NCBI GenBank assembly: GCA_016293845.1
Contig: JAEDDH010000004.1
Coordinates: 152,534 to 216,533, forward strand
Direction: 5' to 3'
Length of the DNA: 64,000 nt
Source of the DNA: Bacteroidales bacterium
GTDB lineage: Bacteria > Bacteroidota > Bacteroidia > Bacteroidales > UBA3824
Position 1 is the stretch's first letter. Each line of letters starts with the position of its first letter. The translations under genes and the position numbers were made by a program. Below, one piece after another: positions 17,546 to 27,859 of the stretch. The notes below the pieces were generated by a model. That model did no database searches. It was not told where the DNA came from and was given only the letters and a program-made list of their open reading frames with translations.

Positions 17546-19450
17546 ATGAACACACCCGAACAGCTATCGGTAAAATTTAAATTCAGAATAATGCTCATCT
17601 GTTTTGCGGCATACGCCGTACTTACAGGACTGTCGTTTATATATCTGACTATCCACTACAACCAAATAGACGCAAGCTATCAAACCGAAACCACGATAAA
17701 AAACGAACTTGGCGAAATCCGTAACCTTCAATACGAACTCTTTGGTCTTTACTCATCCACCCGAAACAAAGAGAAAGAAGATACGCTTATGTCGGAAATC
17801 AACAAGTTGTGCGCTCGTATCGACAAAGGAATCAACACATTATCAGAAGTAGAGCCCGAGCTCAACCGCAAAACCGTTCAATCAATATCCATACTGCGCG
17901 AAGAGTTCGACAACTACCAAAGCAAAATTAAAGAAATAGCCAAAACCAAAGAAGACATCAACGCCCTCATTGAAGACGCAGGCCGCCTCAATACCGACCG
18001 CAACACTGTGCGCAAAACCCTATTCCAGTTTACTCTCGCAGGCATGAGCAAAATGTTTGACGAAGCTTGCAAAAACGAAAAAGCATTCTTAGACAACAGC
18101 AGCATAGAGTATTACGAAAAATTCAACAAGCAAATCGATGGCATCAACAATATTCTAAAATCTACCAACACAAGCAATATTTTGATAAAGTATCAGATGT
18201 CGAAACTGATGGATCAATTGTCGGAATATCGAATGACATTTAACCTTGTGTTTTCTAAACAGTTGCTACTCGGTCTTAACAACAACGACGGATTCAAAGG
18301 TGAAGCTGTGGCTCAAGTAAAAACCATGCAAAACGATATCGACGAGCTGATTTTAGAATCCGACATTCTGCGTGCCGAAAAAAAGAAAAAAACCAACACT
18401 ATAGTAGCTGTGGTGCAGATTTCGGTTATCATAATTGGCTTAACATTCTTCTTGATACTATTCTCGTCGGTAAACCACCCGATAGAAAAGATGAACGGCT
18501 ATCTCGAAAAAATGCTAAAAGGCGACCTCACTCCGCCCAACATCAACGAAAACAGCAACAGCGAAATGAACGTGATGGCTAAAAAATTAGCCCTGTTTAT
18601 CAACAATTTGAAACAAAAGCAGCTCTTTACCCAAGATATTGGCAGCGGCGACACCCAAAAAGAGTTACCACTGCTAAGCGAAAACGACGAACTTGGAATT
18701 TCGCTCATCAACATGAAGAAAAATCTTGAAGAGCTATACGAATCGTATAAAAAACGCCGCGAAGCCGACGAAATTCAAGACAAAATCAACATCGGACTTG
18801 CCGAGTTTGGCGACATTCTGCGCAAAAACAACAACAATATCGACACTCTCTGCGACGAAACCACTCGCAACCTTATACACTATATGGCAGCCAATTACGC
18901 AGCCATGTATATCTATGTGGACGACAATCCTACCGACATTCACCTCGAAATGAAAGCCACATACGCCGCCGACCACAAAAAATTTGTTCAGAAAAAAATC
19001 AGCCTCTACGAAGGCATTGTGGGAACATGCGCAGTGGAAAAAAATATTCAAATAATCGACGATATTCCTGCCGATTACATAAAAATTGGCTCGGGGTTTG
19101 GATTTACAAAACCAGGACACCTTATTGTAGTGCCCCTTATGCTCAAAGACGAAATTTATGGTATTATCGAACTCTGCCGCACCGACAAGTTTGAAGATTA
19201 CCGCATTAAATTTATCGAGCACCTTGCCGAAGATATTGCAAGCACTATCTCGTATGTAAAAGAAAACGCCAAAAACCTCTTTAAACTACACGAGGAAGGC
19301 AAACGTCTCGACGATTATTCGCAACGGATTCAAAAACTTGAAAAAGAAAACGCTGCTCAAAACGCCGAAATCAAAAAATACAAAAAAGAGATTGAAAAGT
19401 TGAAAAGAGAAAACGAAAAACTCACCGACCAACAAATTTTAAACCAGTAG
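17546..19450 (+). CDS. Membrane sensor with helical periplasmic domain, HAMP, GAF and coiled coil (no output domain)
   Basis: A 634-residue signalling protein. TM1 is at about 13-38, a mainly helical periplasmic region at about 40-280, TM2 at about 284-306 ('VVQISVIIIGLTFFLILF'), a HAMP-like region at about 307-360, a GAF domain at about 425-575 and a strongly charged coiled coil to the end. There is no histidine kinase, cyclase, EAL/GGDEF or methyl-accepting domain. Its GAF region ('YEGIVGTCAVEKNIQIIDDIP') aligns well with that of the next gene, so the two are paralogous in part. It is the first gene of a four-gene operon with its own good promoter. It probably passes a signal by direct contact with a partner, perhaps the downstream ATPase. 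Confidence 0.8.
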   Translation: MNTPEQLSVKFKFRIMLICFAAYAVLTGLSFIYLTIHYNQIDASYQTETTIKNELGEIRNLQYELFGLYSSTRNKEKEDTLMSEINKLCARIDKGINTLSEVEPELNRKTVQSISILREEFDNYQSKIKEIAKTKEDINALIEDAGRLNTDRNTVRKTLFQFTLAGMSKMFDEACKNEKAFLDNSSIEYYEKFNKQIDGINNILKSTNTSNILIKYQMSKLMDQLSEYRMTFNLVFSKQLLLGLNNNDGFKGEAVAQVKTMQNDIDELILESDILRAEKKKKTNTIVAVVQISVIIIGLTFFLILFSSVNHPIEKMNGYLEKMLKGDLTPPNINENSNSEMNVMAKKLALFINNLKQKQLFTQDIGSGDTQKELPLLSENDELGISLINMKKNLEELYESYKKRREADEIQDKINIGLAEFGDILRKNNNNIDTLCDETTRNLIHYMAANYAAMYIYVDDNPTDIHLEMKATYAADHKKFVQKKISLYEGIVGTCAVEKNIQIIDDIPADYIKIGSGFGFTKPGHLIVVPLMLKDEIYGIIELCRTDKFEDYRIKFIEHLAEDIASTISYVKENAKNLFKLHEEGKRLDDYSQRIQKLEKENAAQNAEIKKYKKEIEKLKRENEKLTDQQILNQ

Positions 19451-19465
19451 CAAACCACACCAACA

Positions 19466-22150
19466 ATGGAAAACGACAAAACAAGGAGTCACAAACTAAA
19501 CACTATTAGATGGAAAGTCGTAATGTCGGCATCGATTGCCGCTATACTGCTGTGCGCCGCTGTGTTGTTTGTATTTCACAAAGTTGTAGACCAAAAGCTG
19601 TCGGATTACAGTCGACAAAAAAGCAATATCACCACCGATAAATATACTGTGTTTTTTGAAAAACAACTTAACACCACAATATTCAACCTCAACGCTCAAG
19701 CCAATGCTCTTTCGGCTCTTATTCAGCAGACTGGAAATGCAGCAAGAGACATTTCGGTGAGCACTCTGTCGTTGTATCTACAAAAAGATCAGACCATAAA
19801 ATCTATTTTTATAATTTCCGAGCCATATATTCTCACCAATAGCGACAGCCTGTTGGTAAACACAAATCCCGGATTTCCTATTGGATGGTATGGCAAAATT
19901 ACACGTCACGAAAACACCGACACTCCCGAAATCACCAACGATTTACTCGCCACATCCACAGAGGTTTACGACCTTTATCGCGATACCAAGCACGACCTTG
20001 CGTCAAAAATTCTCGCTCTCGACATCGACGGTGAAATCACAAACACGTTAGTATGCCTTATTCCGTTTTTTCACAAAGATAAATTTGCCGGTGTAATTGG
20101 TGCCGACATCGACCTAAAATATTATCGAAACATACTCGACGAGCTGATTCCATCAGACCAATACGTAATTATCGCCGACAAAAACGGCAAAATATTCTAC
20201 TCGCGCAAAAAAGAATTTCAAAACCACTATATAACAGAAACTCTGCGTTTTACCGAGGAACAATACAATATTATGGAAAAAACCAGCGAAAATCTTTCTG
20301 CCGATATTGAAACCAACCTTGCCGAAAACGACAACCAAAGCGTTTATATTCACAACAAACGCATCTCGATACCGTCCACCAACGATTTTTTTGCGCAAAT
20401 TACTATCACCCCATCCATATCGCTCAAAACCGACCAATTAAAAGCAGAAGGTTCGGCGGTAATAATTTCGTTGTTGCTGCTCACTATCTTTATTATAGCA
20501 GTAATAATTATTTCGGGATACATAACCAAACCCCTCACCGCTCTCCGCGATATTGTTAAACAAATAGCCGGAGGAAATTTTGAAATAGAGACATGGTCAA
20601 ACTCTCAAGCATTGCACACAACCGAATTTGATTCGATATTGCGGTCGCTCCACTGGCTCACCAACTCACTAAAACAAACTGCCGAATTTGCATCCGACAT
20701 TCGTGATGGCAACTTAGACGCAGAATATAAGGTATCTATAAAAAATAATGCTATAGGCACAGCCCTTGTTTCGATGCGCGACAGTATGATAGAGACTCGC
20801 GAAAAAGAACAAAAACGTATTGCCGAAGAAAAACGCACCCAGTGGGCTACCGAAGGTCACTCTATATTTAGTGATATTCTGCGAAACAGCGTTTCAGACA
20901 TTCACAAGCTTAGCAACGCCGTTATCGACAACCTTGTACCTTATATTAATGTAAACCAAGGCGGTATCTTTATCCGCACCAAAGACCCCAACGATCAAGA
21001 AAAAGAAATACTTGAACTATATGGAGTGTTTGCATTTGGACACGAGAGGTTTCACAAGCGCACCTTGCAGTTAGACGAAGGTCTTATAGGTGCCTGTGCA
21101 ATGGAAAAACACACTATTGTGCTCAACAATGTGCCCGACAACTATGCTGACATCAGTTCGGGACTTGGCAAGGCTAAGCCCAAAGCCATAATGTTTGTAC
21201 CCCTTGTCTACAACGATACTCTTTATGGTGTAATGGAATTTGCATCGTTTAAAGAATTTGAACAATATCAAATATCATTTGTGGAGCGTATTTCTGAAAA
21301 CGTGGCTTCGACCATTGCCAACGCAAAAATCAACGAACAGACAGCCGAGCTGCTTCAACAGTCGCGTCTGCAATCAAAACAGATGGAAGAAAAAGAAGCC
21401 AACCTCCGCAGCGAAATCGAAACCCTTACAAGTCTTGTAGAAACATCTCAATACGAACTATCGCAAATAGAAAAAACTCAATATGCCCTCAACCGCACCA
21501 TTATGAGCGCAGTATTTAGTATCAAAGGCGAAACTCTCGATGCCAACCGAAAATTCTGTTTACGTTACACATTGGATGTCAACGATATAAAGCGCAAAAA
21601 CATCTACGAAATTTTGCAATTGACCCTTGCTAAATACGATGACTTTAAGCGTGTTTGGGACAGCGTTAAGCAGGGCAGCACCGAAACCTACGTTTCTGAA
21701 TTTAAAATCAACAATTCGATTCGTAAGATCAAAAACATACTTGTGCCCATCTACAATTCTGACAACTCAGTAGAAAAAATACTCTGCCTTGCATTCGACG
21801 TTACCACACAGCTCAACACCGAAGAAGAACTCGCCAAAATACAAAAGCAATACACATCGGTAAGCGAAGAATCTAAAAACATGAAAAAAAAGATCAAGCA
21901 GTTTACCGAAGATATCGAACAGCTTAACCGCGAACTTACTGATTCTAAGCGTCAGAATGTAGAAAACCGTCAAAAATTTGACAAGGCATCTGCGTCAGAA
22001 GCATTCTTCAAGCGCGAACTCGAAAAACGCATCACCAAGTTCCGCAAAATTGAAGCTAACCTCAAAACCAAAGTTAAAAACCTTGAAACTCAATTAGAAA
22101 GCTACACCAAAAACAACAACGACGAAAACAATAAGAATATCACTCAATAA
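19466..22150 (+). CDS. Membrane sensor with dCache, HAMP, GAF, PAS and coiled coils (no output domain)
   Basis: An 894-residue protein. TM1 is at about 17-37, a double-Cache-like periplasmic domain at about 40-315, TM2 at about 328-350, HAMP at about 350-410, GAF at about 470-620, a short coil, a PAS domain at about 665-785 ('VFSIKGETLDANRKFC') and a long C-terminal coiled coil. As in the first gene, no catalytic output is present. The pre-GAF helix ('FSDILRNSVSDIHKL') and the GAF ('DEGLIGACAMEKHTIVL') match the neighbour's. Its stop overlaps the next start (TAATG), so the third gene is translationally coupled. Such Cache-HAMP-GAF-PAS chains in Bacteroidales usually end in a histidine kinase; here the kinase is missing. 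Confidence 0.82.
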   Translation: MENDKTRSHKLNTIRWKVVMSASIAAILLCAAVLFVFHKVVDQKLSDYSRQKSNITTDKYTVFFEKQLNTTIFNLNAQANALSALIQQTGNAARDISVSTLSLYLQKDQTIKSIFIISEPYILTNSDSLLVNTNPGFPIGWYGKITRHENTDTPEITNDLLATSTEVYDLYRDTKHDLASKILALDIDGEITNTLVCLIPFFHKDKFAGVIGADIDLKYYRNILDELIPSDQYVIIADKNGKIFYSRKKEFQNHYITETLRFTEEQYNIMEKTSENLSADIETNLAENDNQSVYIHNKRISIPSTNDFFAQITITPSISLKTDQLKAEGSAVIISLLLLTIFIIAVIIISGYITKPLTALRDIVKQIAGGNFEIETWSNSQALHTTEFDSILRSLHWLTNSLKQTAEFASDIRDGNLDAEYKVSIKNNAIGTALVSMRDSMIETREKEQKRIAEEKRTQWATEGHSIFSDILRNSVSDIHKLSNAVIDNLVPYINVNQGGIFIRTKDPNDQEKEILELYGVFAFGHERFHKRTLQLDEGLIGACAMEKHTIVLNNVPDNYADISSGLGKAKPKAIMFVPLVYNDTLYGVMEFASFKEFEQYQISFVERISENVASTIANAKINEQTAELLQQSRLQSKQMEEKEANLRSEIETLTSLVETSQYELSQIEKTQYALNRTIMSAVFSIKGETLDANRKFCLRYTLDVNDIKRKNIYEILQLTLAKYDDFKRVWDSVKQGSTETYVSEFKINNSIRKIKNILVPIYNSDNSVEKILCLAFDVTTQLNTEEELAKIQKQYTSVSEESKNMKKKIKQFTEDIEQLNRELTDSKRQNVENRQKFDKASASEAFFKRELEKRITKFRKIEANLKTKVKNLETQLESYTKNNNDENNKNITQ

Positions 22151-22836
22151 TGAAAAAAATATTTTTCTATATTATCATTGTAACGCTCAGTATACTACCA
22201 AATATTACAAAGGCGCAAACATTCGACTATCAGAACATTCTGAAGTTTGCCCACTATGTATATTGGCCGGAGCTCCAACAAGGCACAGGTCTTAGACTTG
22301 CCATATCTAAAAAACTTGTAGAACTACTCAGCGGCAAAATGTGGGTAGAAAGCGAAGAAGGCAAAGGCAGCACATTCTTCTTTACCCTTCCTTACGACCC
22401 CGAGCTCAACACAGCCGACAAATACGGAGCATCAGGCTCGTCGGACGATGCCGAAGTTACCCTCAATGGTAAAAAAATAATGGTGGCCGAAGACGAAGAA
22501 ATAAACCGTATGCTAATGAACGAAATTCTTGCCGAAACAGGCGCAGAGATAATTTGGGCAGAAGACGGCGGACAAGCTGTGGAAATAGCAAACAGCAGAA
22601 CAGACATCGACCTGATACTCATGGATATAAAGAAGCCTGTGATGGACGGTTACGAAGCCACACGTGCCATTCGTGAGTTCAACAAAGATATTATTATTAT
22701 AGCGCAAACCGCCTACGCCCTTAGCGACGAAAAAGAAAAAACCATTAAGGCAGGTTGCAACTACTATCTTACCAAACCGCTCAACATCAGCCTTTTGATG
22801 AAAGTGCTTGGCGGATTCTTAAAAAAGAAGAGTTGA
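22150..22836 (+). CDS. Chimeric remnant of a hybrid histidine kinase: signal peptide/YfiR-like start, last piece of HATPase, intact receiver domain
   Basis: A 228-residue protein made of pieces. Residues 1-23 are a signal peptide (ending KAQ). Residues 24-43 ('ILKFAHYVYWPEL') resemble the first helix of a YfiR/DUF4154 domain. Residue 46 then jumps straight into the end of a histidine-kinase ATPase ('GTGLRLAISKKL' then 'EGKGSTFFFTLP'), missing the rest of YfiR, all of HisKA and the ATPase N and G1 boxes. Residues about 105-225 form a receiver domain with the acidic pocket (EDEE), phospho-acceptor D ('LILMDIKKPVMDG') and 'YLTKP' lysine. An in-frame deletion around 22270-22285 explains this best. 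A signal peptide would place the receiver outside the cytoplasm, so function is doubtful. Confidence 0.8.
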   Translation: MKKIFFYIIIVTLSILPNITKAQTFDYQNILKFAHYVYWPELQQGTGLRLAISKKLVELLSGKMWVESEEGKGSTFFFTLPYDPELNTADKYGASGSSDDAEVTLNGKKIMVAEDEEINRMLMNEILAETGAEIIWAEDGGQAVEIANSRTDIDLILMDIKKPVMDGYEATRAIREFNKDIIIIAQTAYALSDEKEKTIKAGCNYYLTKPLNISLLMKVLGGFLKKKS

Positions 22837-25800
22837 GCAAGACAGATATATTTGTAGGACGCGAAAAAGAACTCCACCGTATGCACAACCTCTACGAGCA
22901 GGTGTGCAACGGTAAGGGGCAAATTGTGCTCATAGGTGGCAAATCGGGATGCGGCAAATCGGCTTTGGCAAAAATGTTTGCACAGAAAACCGCCGCGGTT
23001 TCTATGTGCACCACTATATCGTTCAAATGCCGTTGTGCAAGCGAGGCATTATCGTATGGTATGCTTTACCACACACTTACGCAGCATAAGCCATCCAAAG
23101 AGCAGCGCGACAGCTTTGCTAAGTATTCGCCCGACGAAGCTGCAGACTTTTTTTTCAAATATCTGCAAGATAGTTCGTCAGAGAATCCAACAATAATCAT
23201 CGCCGACGATTTTCAACACTGCAATCCCGACATTTACAATATGATATACGCTCTTGCACAGCATATTGTAAGCAATAATTGCAAAATAATGGCTGTGGTG
23301 GCGTACAATATGGCAGATCAGGTTATCAAGGCAGACCCACTCATCAACCGCATCTCGCGCGACCTGTTTCCAATAAAAATAGGCAGCATCACCCAAGCAT
23401 GGAAAACAGGAGGATTTTGCGAACTCGTTCCCGAGCCGTTGAAACTATCTGACACAGCCGACATGATATCCACAATGTTTACTGGCAACGAGTTTCCGTC
23501 AGACACTGCCAACATAATTCATTCTGTTACACAGGGCAATCCCGCATTTCTTACAGGTTTGCTCAAATATATGCAGCAAAACGGCGACATCAAGCAAATA
23601 GACGGCAGATGGATAATTGATAATCTGAACTTCTATTCAAACGCTAATCATTTGCAAGACGTTTTGCCTAAGCCTATTGCACATTCAAAATACCGTTACA
23701 CCGCCATCAAGGAAAACGGAATTGGCAATCCAAAAGAATTGTTAGACAAGACGATAGCAGCAGTACAAAAGCCATCAATGCCCGAGGCTGTGAAACTCGC
23801 CGACAAAACTTGGAATGCTTTAGCTCATTACCGCTCGTCGGAAGCCGTTTGGGAATACCGCGCCACCTCATTACAAGCCAAATACCTTGCCCTATCATGG
23901 CTCGGATATCACAAAGAGGCTCTCGAATGTGGAACGGCATTGCTCGGCTGTTCAAAAAAATTAGACAACAAATACTACTTAGTGGCAGGCTATTACTTTG
24001 TAGGTCAAGAATATCTGTACCTTTCAGATCACGACAAGGCTATAAAATACATACAAAAAGCAATCGACTATCTTAAAGAAAACCCAAAACATCCCGCATT
24101 AGCCGACTGCTACTATGCTTTGGGCAAGGTGTACCTCACCCGAAACAACCATACTTCTACAGACTATTTTTTGAATCTCGCGCTCAAAGGTTTCACCGAA
24201 AAAAAAGACGAAGACAAGCTTGCTCTGGTGAAAATAGACCTTGCCACGCACAAACGTTCTGGCAAAGACAATGCAAGTGCATATTTGCTGCTCAAGGAGG
24301 TGATAGACTATTGCACCAAAGCCGTTAAGCCGCACATTCTTGCCAAGGCGTATATCAACCTCGGACTATCTTACGACAACGACAACCGTTTTGCCGAAGC
24401 AAAAAAATACTACACAGAGGCTCTCAGGCTATGTTTCCACACTGGCGACCGCATCAACCTTGCCAACTGCTACAACAATATGGGTCTGTCGAAAAACTCT
24501 CAGAGCAAATTTACAGAAGCGTTGGCATACTTTCACAAAGCATTGGAAATCGACCGTATGCTTGGCAATACTGCCAAGATATCAATAAGTTACAACAACA
24601 TAGGTCTTGCGCTGCTCAACAACGGCGACATCAACGGTGCCGAAAAATATTTCAACGCCGCATTAGAAAATGATTCAAATGCGCCCAATAAGTATGGCAT
24701 TGCATTAACATACAGCAATTTAGGTGCACTATATTCGCAAAAATCCGACACCGAGAATGCTCTTCGTTACTACAAATTAGCCCTCAAAGAAGACCACGCC
24801 AACAACTATATTGAAGGAATGATAGCCGACTACAACGCTATTGGCAACATTCATTACGGCAACGAAAATATAGAAGAAGCAATACAGTGCTTCAACAAAT
24901 CGCTTGAACTGTCGCAGCAAAGCAACGACGAAGCTGCTCTTGCTGCTGTATGCAACAATATTGGAAACATATATTTTGCTCAAAAAGACAACGAAAACGC
25001 CACACAGTATTACACCGAGGCACTCAACATAAACACTCGCATCGGCTACAACGCCGCCGCTGCGCTCAACTACTCTAACCTCGCCAACATCTACGAAGAG
25101 CAAAACAATGCCGCACGTGCCGAAACCTATTACGACCAAGCCATTGAATTATATCACAAAGCGAAACTCAAGGATCAAGAAGCCTACAATCTGAGTTCGC
25201 TTGCTATGCTCTATTATCGCAACAACAAATACAACAAAGCCAAAGTTACATACCTTCACGCCGCCAAACTATACAAAAACATCAACAACACAAAGGAATA
25301 CATCCGCATGATTACCTTTGCCGGCGACTCTATGCGTATGCTATCCGAATACAAAGAAGCTCAAAAACTTGTAGAAGAAGCAATAGAGTTGAGCCGAAAT
25401 TTAGGCGACACCCACTCCGAGGCTCTTGCCGATGGCACTATGGCTTGTTTGTATACCGAAATGTACGAATATGAATGTGCCGTAGATTATTACAAAAAGG
25501 CAATAGAACTATACCGAAACGACAACGACCTTGAAATGTACGCTGATATGCTGTCGGCACTTGCCTACCTACACAACGACAACGGAAACACTGACGAGGC
25601 TCTGTTATGTCAGCATCAGGTAATCGACACCTACCGACAAATTGGCAACACCGAACTGTTAGCGGCTTCGTATGCCGAAATGGGCTTGTTTTACGAAGAA
25701 AACAACTACGAACAGTCGGCGGAAAACTACATATTGTCGGCACAACATTACAACATAGCCGACAAACCCGGACGACAAGCCGACGCACTTATACACGCTG

Positions 25801-27242
25801 CCAACGCGCTTATGCACACACAAAACCGTGGCAAAGGGTACGAATGTCTCACCACGGCTGTGGATATTCTGCAAAAGATGAAGCAAGAGCACGGCGAAGA
25901 AGTGTCAGAATCCGACATCAACGACAAACTTGTTCAGGCATTCACCGCCATTGCCGACTACTTTTTTGAAATCAAAGATTATTTTGCGGCGGTGGCAAAT
26001 TACACCACAGCATTAGATATCAGCTCAAAGACAGAATCGCACACACGCACCGCCTACATCTGCAACAATATCGGATATACTTACGATACAATAGGCTACT
26101 TTAATCGCGCTCTCGAATACTACAACAAGGCGTGTCAAGAATACGACCAAGAAGAATTTAAAAGCGAAGGTCTTTTCAACAACCTTAAAAACGTGGCTCT
26201 TATGTACGAGCGTTTAGGCAACGACCAAAAAACTACAGAGTATTACCGCAAGGCTTTCGACACTTTTGAAAACAAATTTCACATAGATATTTCCGCACTT
26301 GCTGGCTGCGCTCTTTCGGCTGCCAACGCTATTTTTAATTCAAATGGCGACATCGAAACTGCCACACAATACTATCAAAAGGCACTTCACCTTTACAAAA
26401 AAGACGACAACAACAAAGGAATCATCAATACATTGCTTAGCAGAGCGATTTCCAACGCTATTGGAAATCGCAACAGTGAAGCCTTATCGCTTGCAAGTCA
26501 GATTATGCGCATATTTGACATTGCTTCTGACATCGAAACCAAATGCAATGCACTCCGCGCTGTGGCTCAGATACATATCAAACTCGGAAACTTAAACGAT
26601 GCGGTAAAATATTATCAACAGGCATTAGACATACTGTTTGCCCGTGACCTTTGGGATGCAGCCGCACACCAATATTATAACATGGCAACGCTTTTTGCCG
26701 AACACTGTGGCAAGATGGCGGCTACTATCGATTTCAACGGTAGCACGCTAACTATCTACAATTTCATTTCTAAATTGATGTCAAATGCTGTGGAACTCGC
26801 CAAAACCGAAAAAGACATCGAACTTGAAATACAGGTGCTTTCGTCGCAAGCAAGGTATAATGTGCAGTGCAACGAAAAAAATCTCGGACTTGAATATATG
26901 ACCAAGGCAGTGGAAGTGGCAGGTGGTACTGGCGACCCCGAAACCGAAGCCGCTACCCTATTAGAAATGGCCGACTTTCTTATGCACTACTATAGACACT
27001 TTGACGGAGCCGAGCAATGCATCAACCGTGCTATTTATAATTTAGAACCTTTAGGAAATTATCATATTAACTTAGCGTTGGCCCGTGTACTTAAATTCGT
27101 AGCGCTTGTTTTTCAACAAAAATACGACGAGGCTGGCAGTATATTCAAATTATATTCACAACTATTTGCAGGTTACATAAAAAACATACCCATGCTACTA
27201 CCTGCACTACAAGAGTTTCACAACAATTACAGCCCTAAATAG
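22833..27242 (+). CDS. STAND-like AAA ATPase with very long TPR array (1469 aa)
   Basis: An N-terminal ATPase begins with 'FVGREKEL' (residues 7-14), typical of AAA_16/ORC-like STAND modules. Walker A is 'GGKSGCGKSAL' near 36-46 and Walker B-like 'TIIIADDF' near 120. From about residue 365 to 1440 the protein is almost only TPR motifs (dozens; many blocks such as 'ALNYSNLANIYEEQ'). It ends without a DNA-binding or enzymatic domain. The frame is open from 22755, but that part overlaps the receiver domain. I prefer a TTG at 22833 that overlaps the previous stop as TTGA, with an AAGAAG ribosome site before it. The large TPR array suggests ligand or partner sensing that drives ATPase-dependent oligomerisation. 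Confidence 0.85.
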   Translation: MSKTDIFVGREKELHRMHNLYEQVCNGKGQIVLIGGKSGCGKSALAKMFAQKTAAVSMCTTISFKCRCASEALSYGMLYHTLTQHKPSKEQRDSFAKYSPDEAADFFFKYLQDSSSENPTIIIADDFQHCNPDIYNMIYALAQHIVSNNCKIMAVVAYNMADQVIKADPLINRISRDLFPIKIGSITQAWKTGGFCELVPEPLKLSDTADMISTMFTGNEFPSDTANIIHSVTQGNPAFLTGLLKYMQQNGDIKQIDGRWIIDNLNFYSNANHLQDVLPKPIAHSKYRYTAIKENGIGNPKELLDKTIAAVQKPSMPEAVKLADKTWNALAHYRSSEAVWEYRATSLQAKYLALSWLGYHKEALECGTALLGCSKKLDNKYYLVAGYYFVGQEYLYLSDHDKAIKYIQKAIDYLKENPKHPALADCYYALGKVYLTRNNHTSTDYFLNLALKGFTEKKDEDKLALVKIDLATHKRSGKDNASAYLLLKEVIDYCTKAVKPHILAKAYINLGLSYDNDNRFAEAKKYYTEALRLCFHTGDRINLANCYNNMGLSKNSQSKFTEALAYFHKALEIDRMLGNTAKISISYNNIGLALLNNGDINGAEKYFNAALENDSNAPNKYGIALTYSNLGALYSQKSDTENALRYYKLALKEDHANNYIEGMIADYNAIGNIHYGNENIEEAIQCFNKSLELSQQSNDEAALAAVCNNIGNIYFAQKDNENATQYYTEALNINTRIGYNAAAALNYSNLANIYEEQNNAARAETYYDQAIELYHKAKLKDQEAYNLSSLAMLYYRNNKYNKAKVTYLHAAKLYKNINNTKEYIRMITFAGDSMRMLSEYKEAQKLVEEAIELSRNLGDTHSEALADGTMACLYTEMYEYECAVDYYKKAIELYRNDNDLEMYADMLSALAYLHNDNGNTDEALLCQHQVIDTYRQIGNTELLAASYAEMGLFYEENNYEQSAENYILSAQHYNIADKPGRQADALIHAANALMHTQNRGKGYECLTTAVDILQKMKQEHGEEVSESDINDKLVQAFTAIADYFFEIKDYFAAVANYTTALDISSKTESHTRTAYICNNIGYTYDTIGYFNRALEYYNKACQEYDQEEFKSEGLFNNLKNVALMYERLGNDQKTTEYYRKAFDTFENKFHIDISALAGCALSAANAIFNSNGDIETATQYYQKALHLYKKDDNNKGIINTLLSRAISNAIGNRNSEALSLASQIMRIFDIASDIETKCNALRAVAQIHIKLGNLNDAVKYYQQALDILFARDLWDAAAHQYYNMATLFAEHCGKMAATIDFNGSTLTIYNFISKLMSNAVELAKTEKDIELEIQVLSSQARYNVQCNEKNLGLEYMTKAVEVAGGTGDPETEAATLLEMADFLMHYYRHFDGAEQCINRAIYNLEPLGNYHINLALARVLKFVALVFQQKYDEAGSIFKLYSQLFAGYIKNIPMLLPALQEFHNNYSPK

Positions 27243-27858
27243 TTTGCAATATCATCGCACCAAGTTGATCTGCTGAGTCTGCCACATTGTTGTTTGATGC
27301 TAACAATGCTTCGCGTGAATTAAATCCCCACGACACCGAAATAATATCCAAACCCACTTTGCGGCAGGCCTCAATATCACGTATTTCGTCGCCGACATAT
27401 AATATAAAGGTGTAGTTTCTATGTAAAAATCTTACTGCACGCCTTAGAGCACGGCTTTTGCCAAACAATGGAACGTTGGTCTTAATATAGCAAAAATAGC
27501 TATCTAACGCATTATTAGTTAAAAACTTACCAACAGTTTCGGCAGAATTTGTGGATAATATACCCACATCGCAATGCTGCGAAAGTTGCCGCACCATTTC
27601 TACCACTCCATTAAAAGGTTTAATTTCATCGGCACGTTTGGAAGACTCTCTGCGAAAGAATCGCACAAGGCGTGGTATCTGCCACCATTTTACACCCGAA
27701 AGTTTTACCAACTGACGTGCCGAATGGTCTTTGTGCTTGGCAAAATCTATCTTACTATAGCCAAATTGTTCGGCAAACTGGTTGATAAGTCTTGCCCCCG
27801 ACTCAAAAGTATCGGCAAGAGTGCCATCAAAATCAAACAAAACAATAGAAGACTGCAT
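27235..27858 (-). CDS. HAD-family phosphatase (phosphoglycolate phosphatase-like)
   Basis: A 207-residue haloacid-dehalogenase hydrolase. Motif I is 'LFDFDGTLADT' (about 6-16), motif II is 'ILSTNS' with the Ser/Thr, motif III is the conserved Lys in 'FGKSRAL', and motif IV is 'YVGDEIRDIEACR'. The helical cap between motifs I and II is of the C1 type found in phosphoglycolate phosphatases. The frame is open 16 codons further, but that would run into the upstream gene; the ATG at 27858 is one base after that gene's stop and gives the usual N terminus, so they form an operon. Its last eight bases overlap the convergent STAND gene. Substrate unknown. Confidence 0.9.
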   Translation of the reverse strand: MQSSIVLFDFDGTLADTFESGARLINQFAEQFGYSKIDFAKHKDHSARQLVKLSGVKWWQIPRLVRFFRRESSKRADEIKPFNGVVEMVRQLSQHCDVGILSTNSAETVGKFLTNNALDSYFCYIKTNVPLFGKSRALRRAVRFLHRNYTFILYVGDEIRDIEACRKVGLDIISVSWGFNSREALLASNNNVADSADQLGAMILQTI

Positions 27859-27859
27859 A

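Noticed and set aside
22755..22832. Upstream extension of the STAND ATPase to a TTG at 22755
   Set aside because: It lies within the receiver-domain coding sequence and adds no recognisable residues; the TTGA overlap at 22833 with a ribosome-site-like AAGAAG is a better start.
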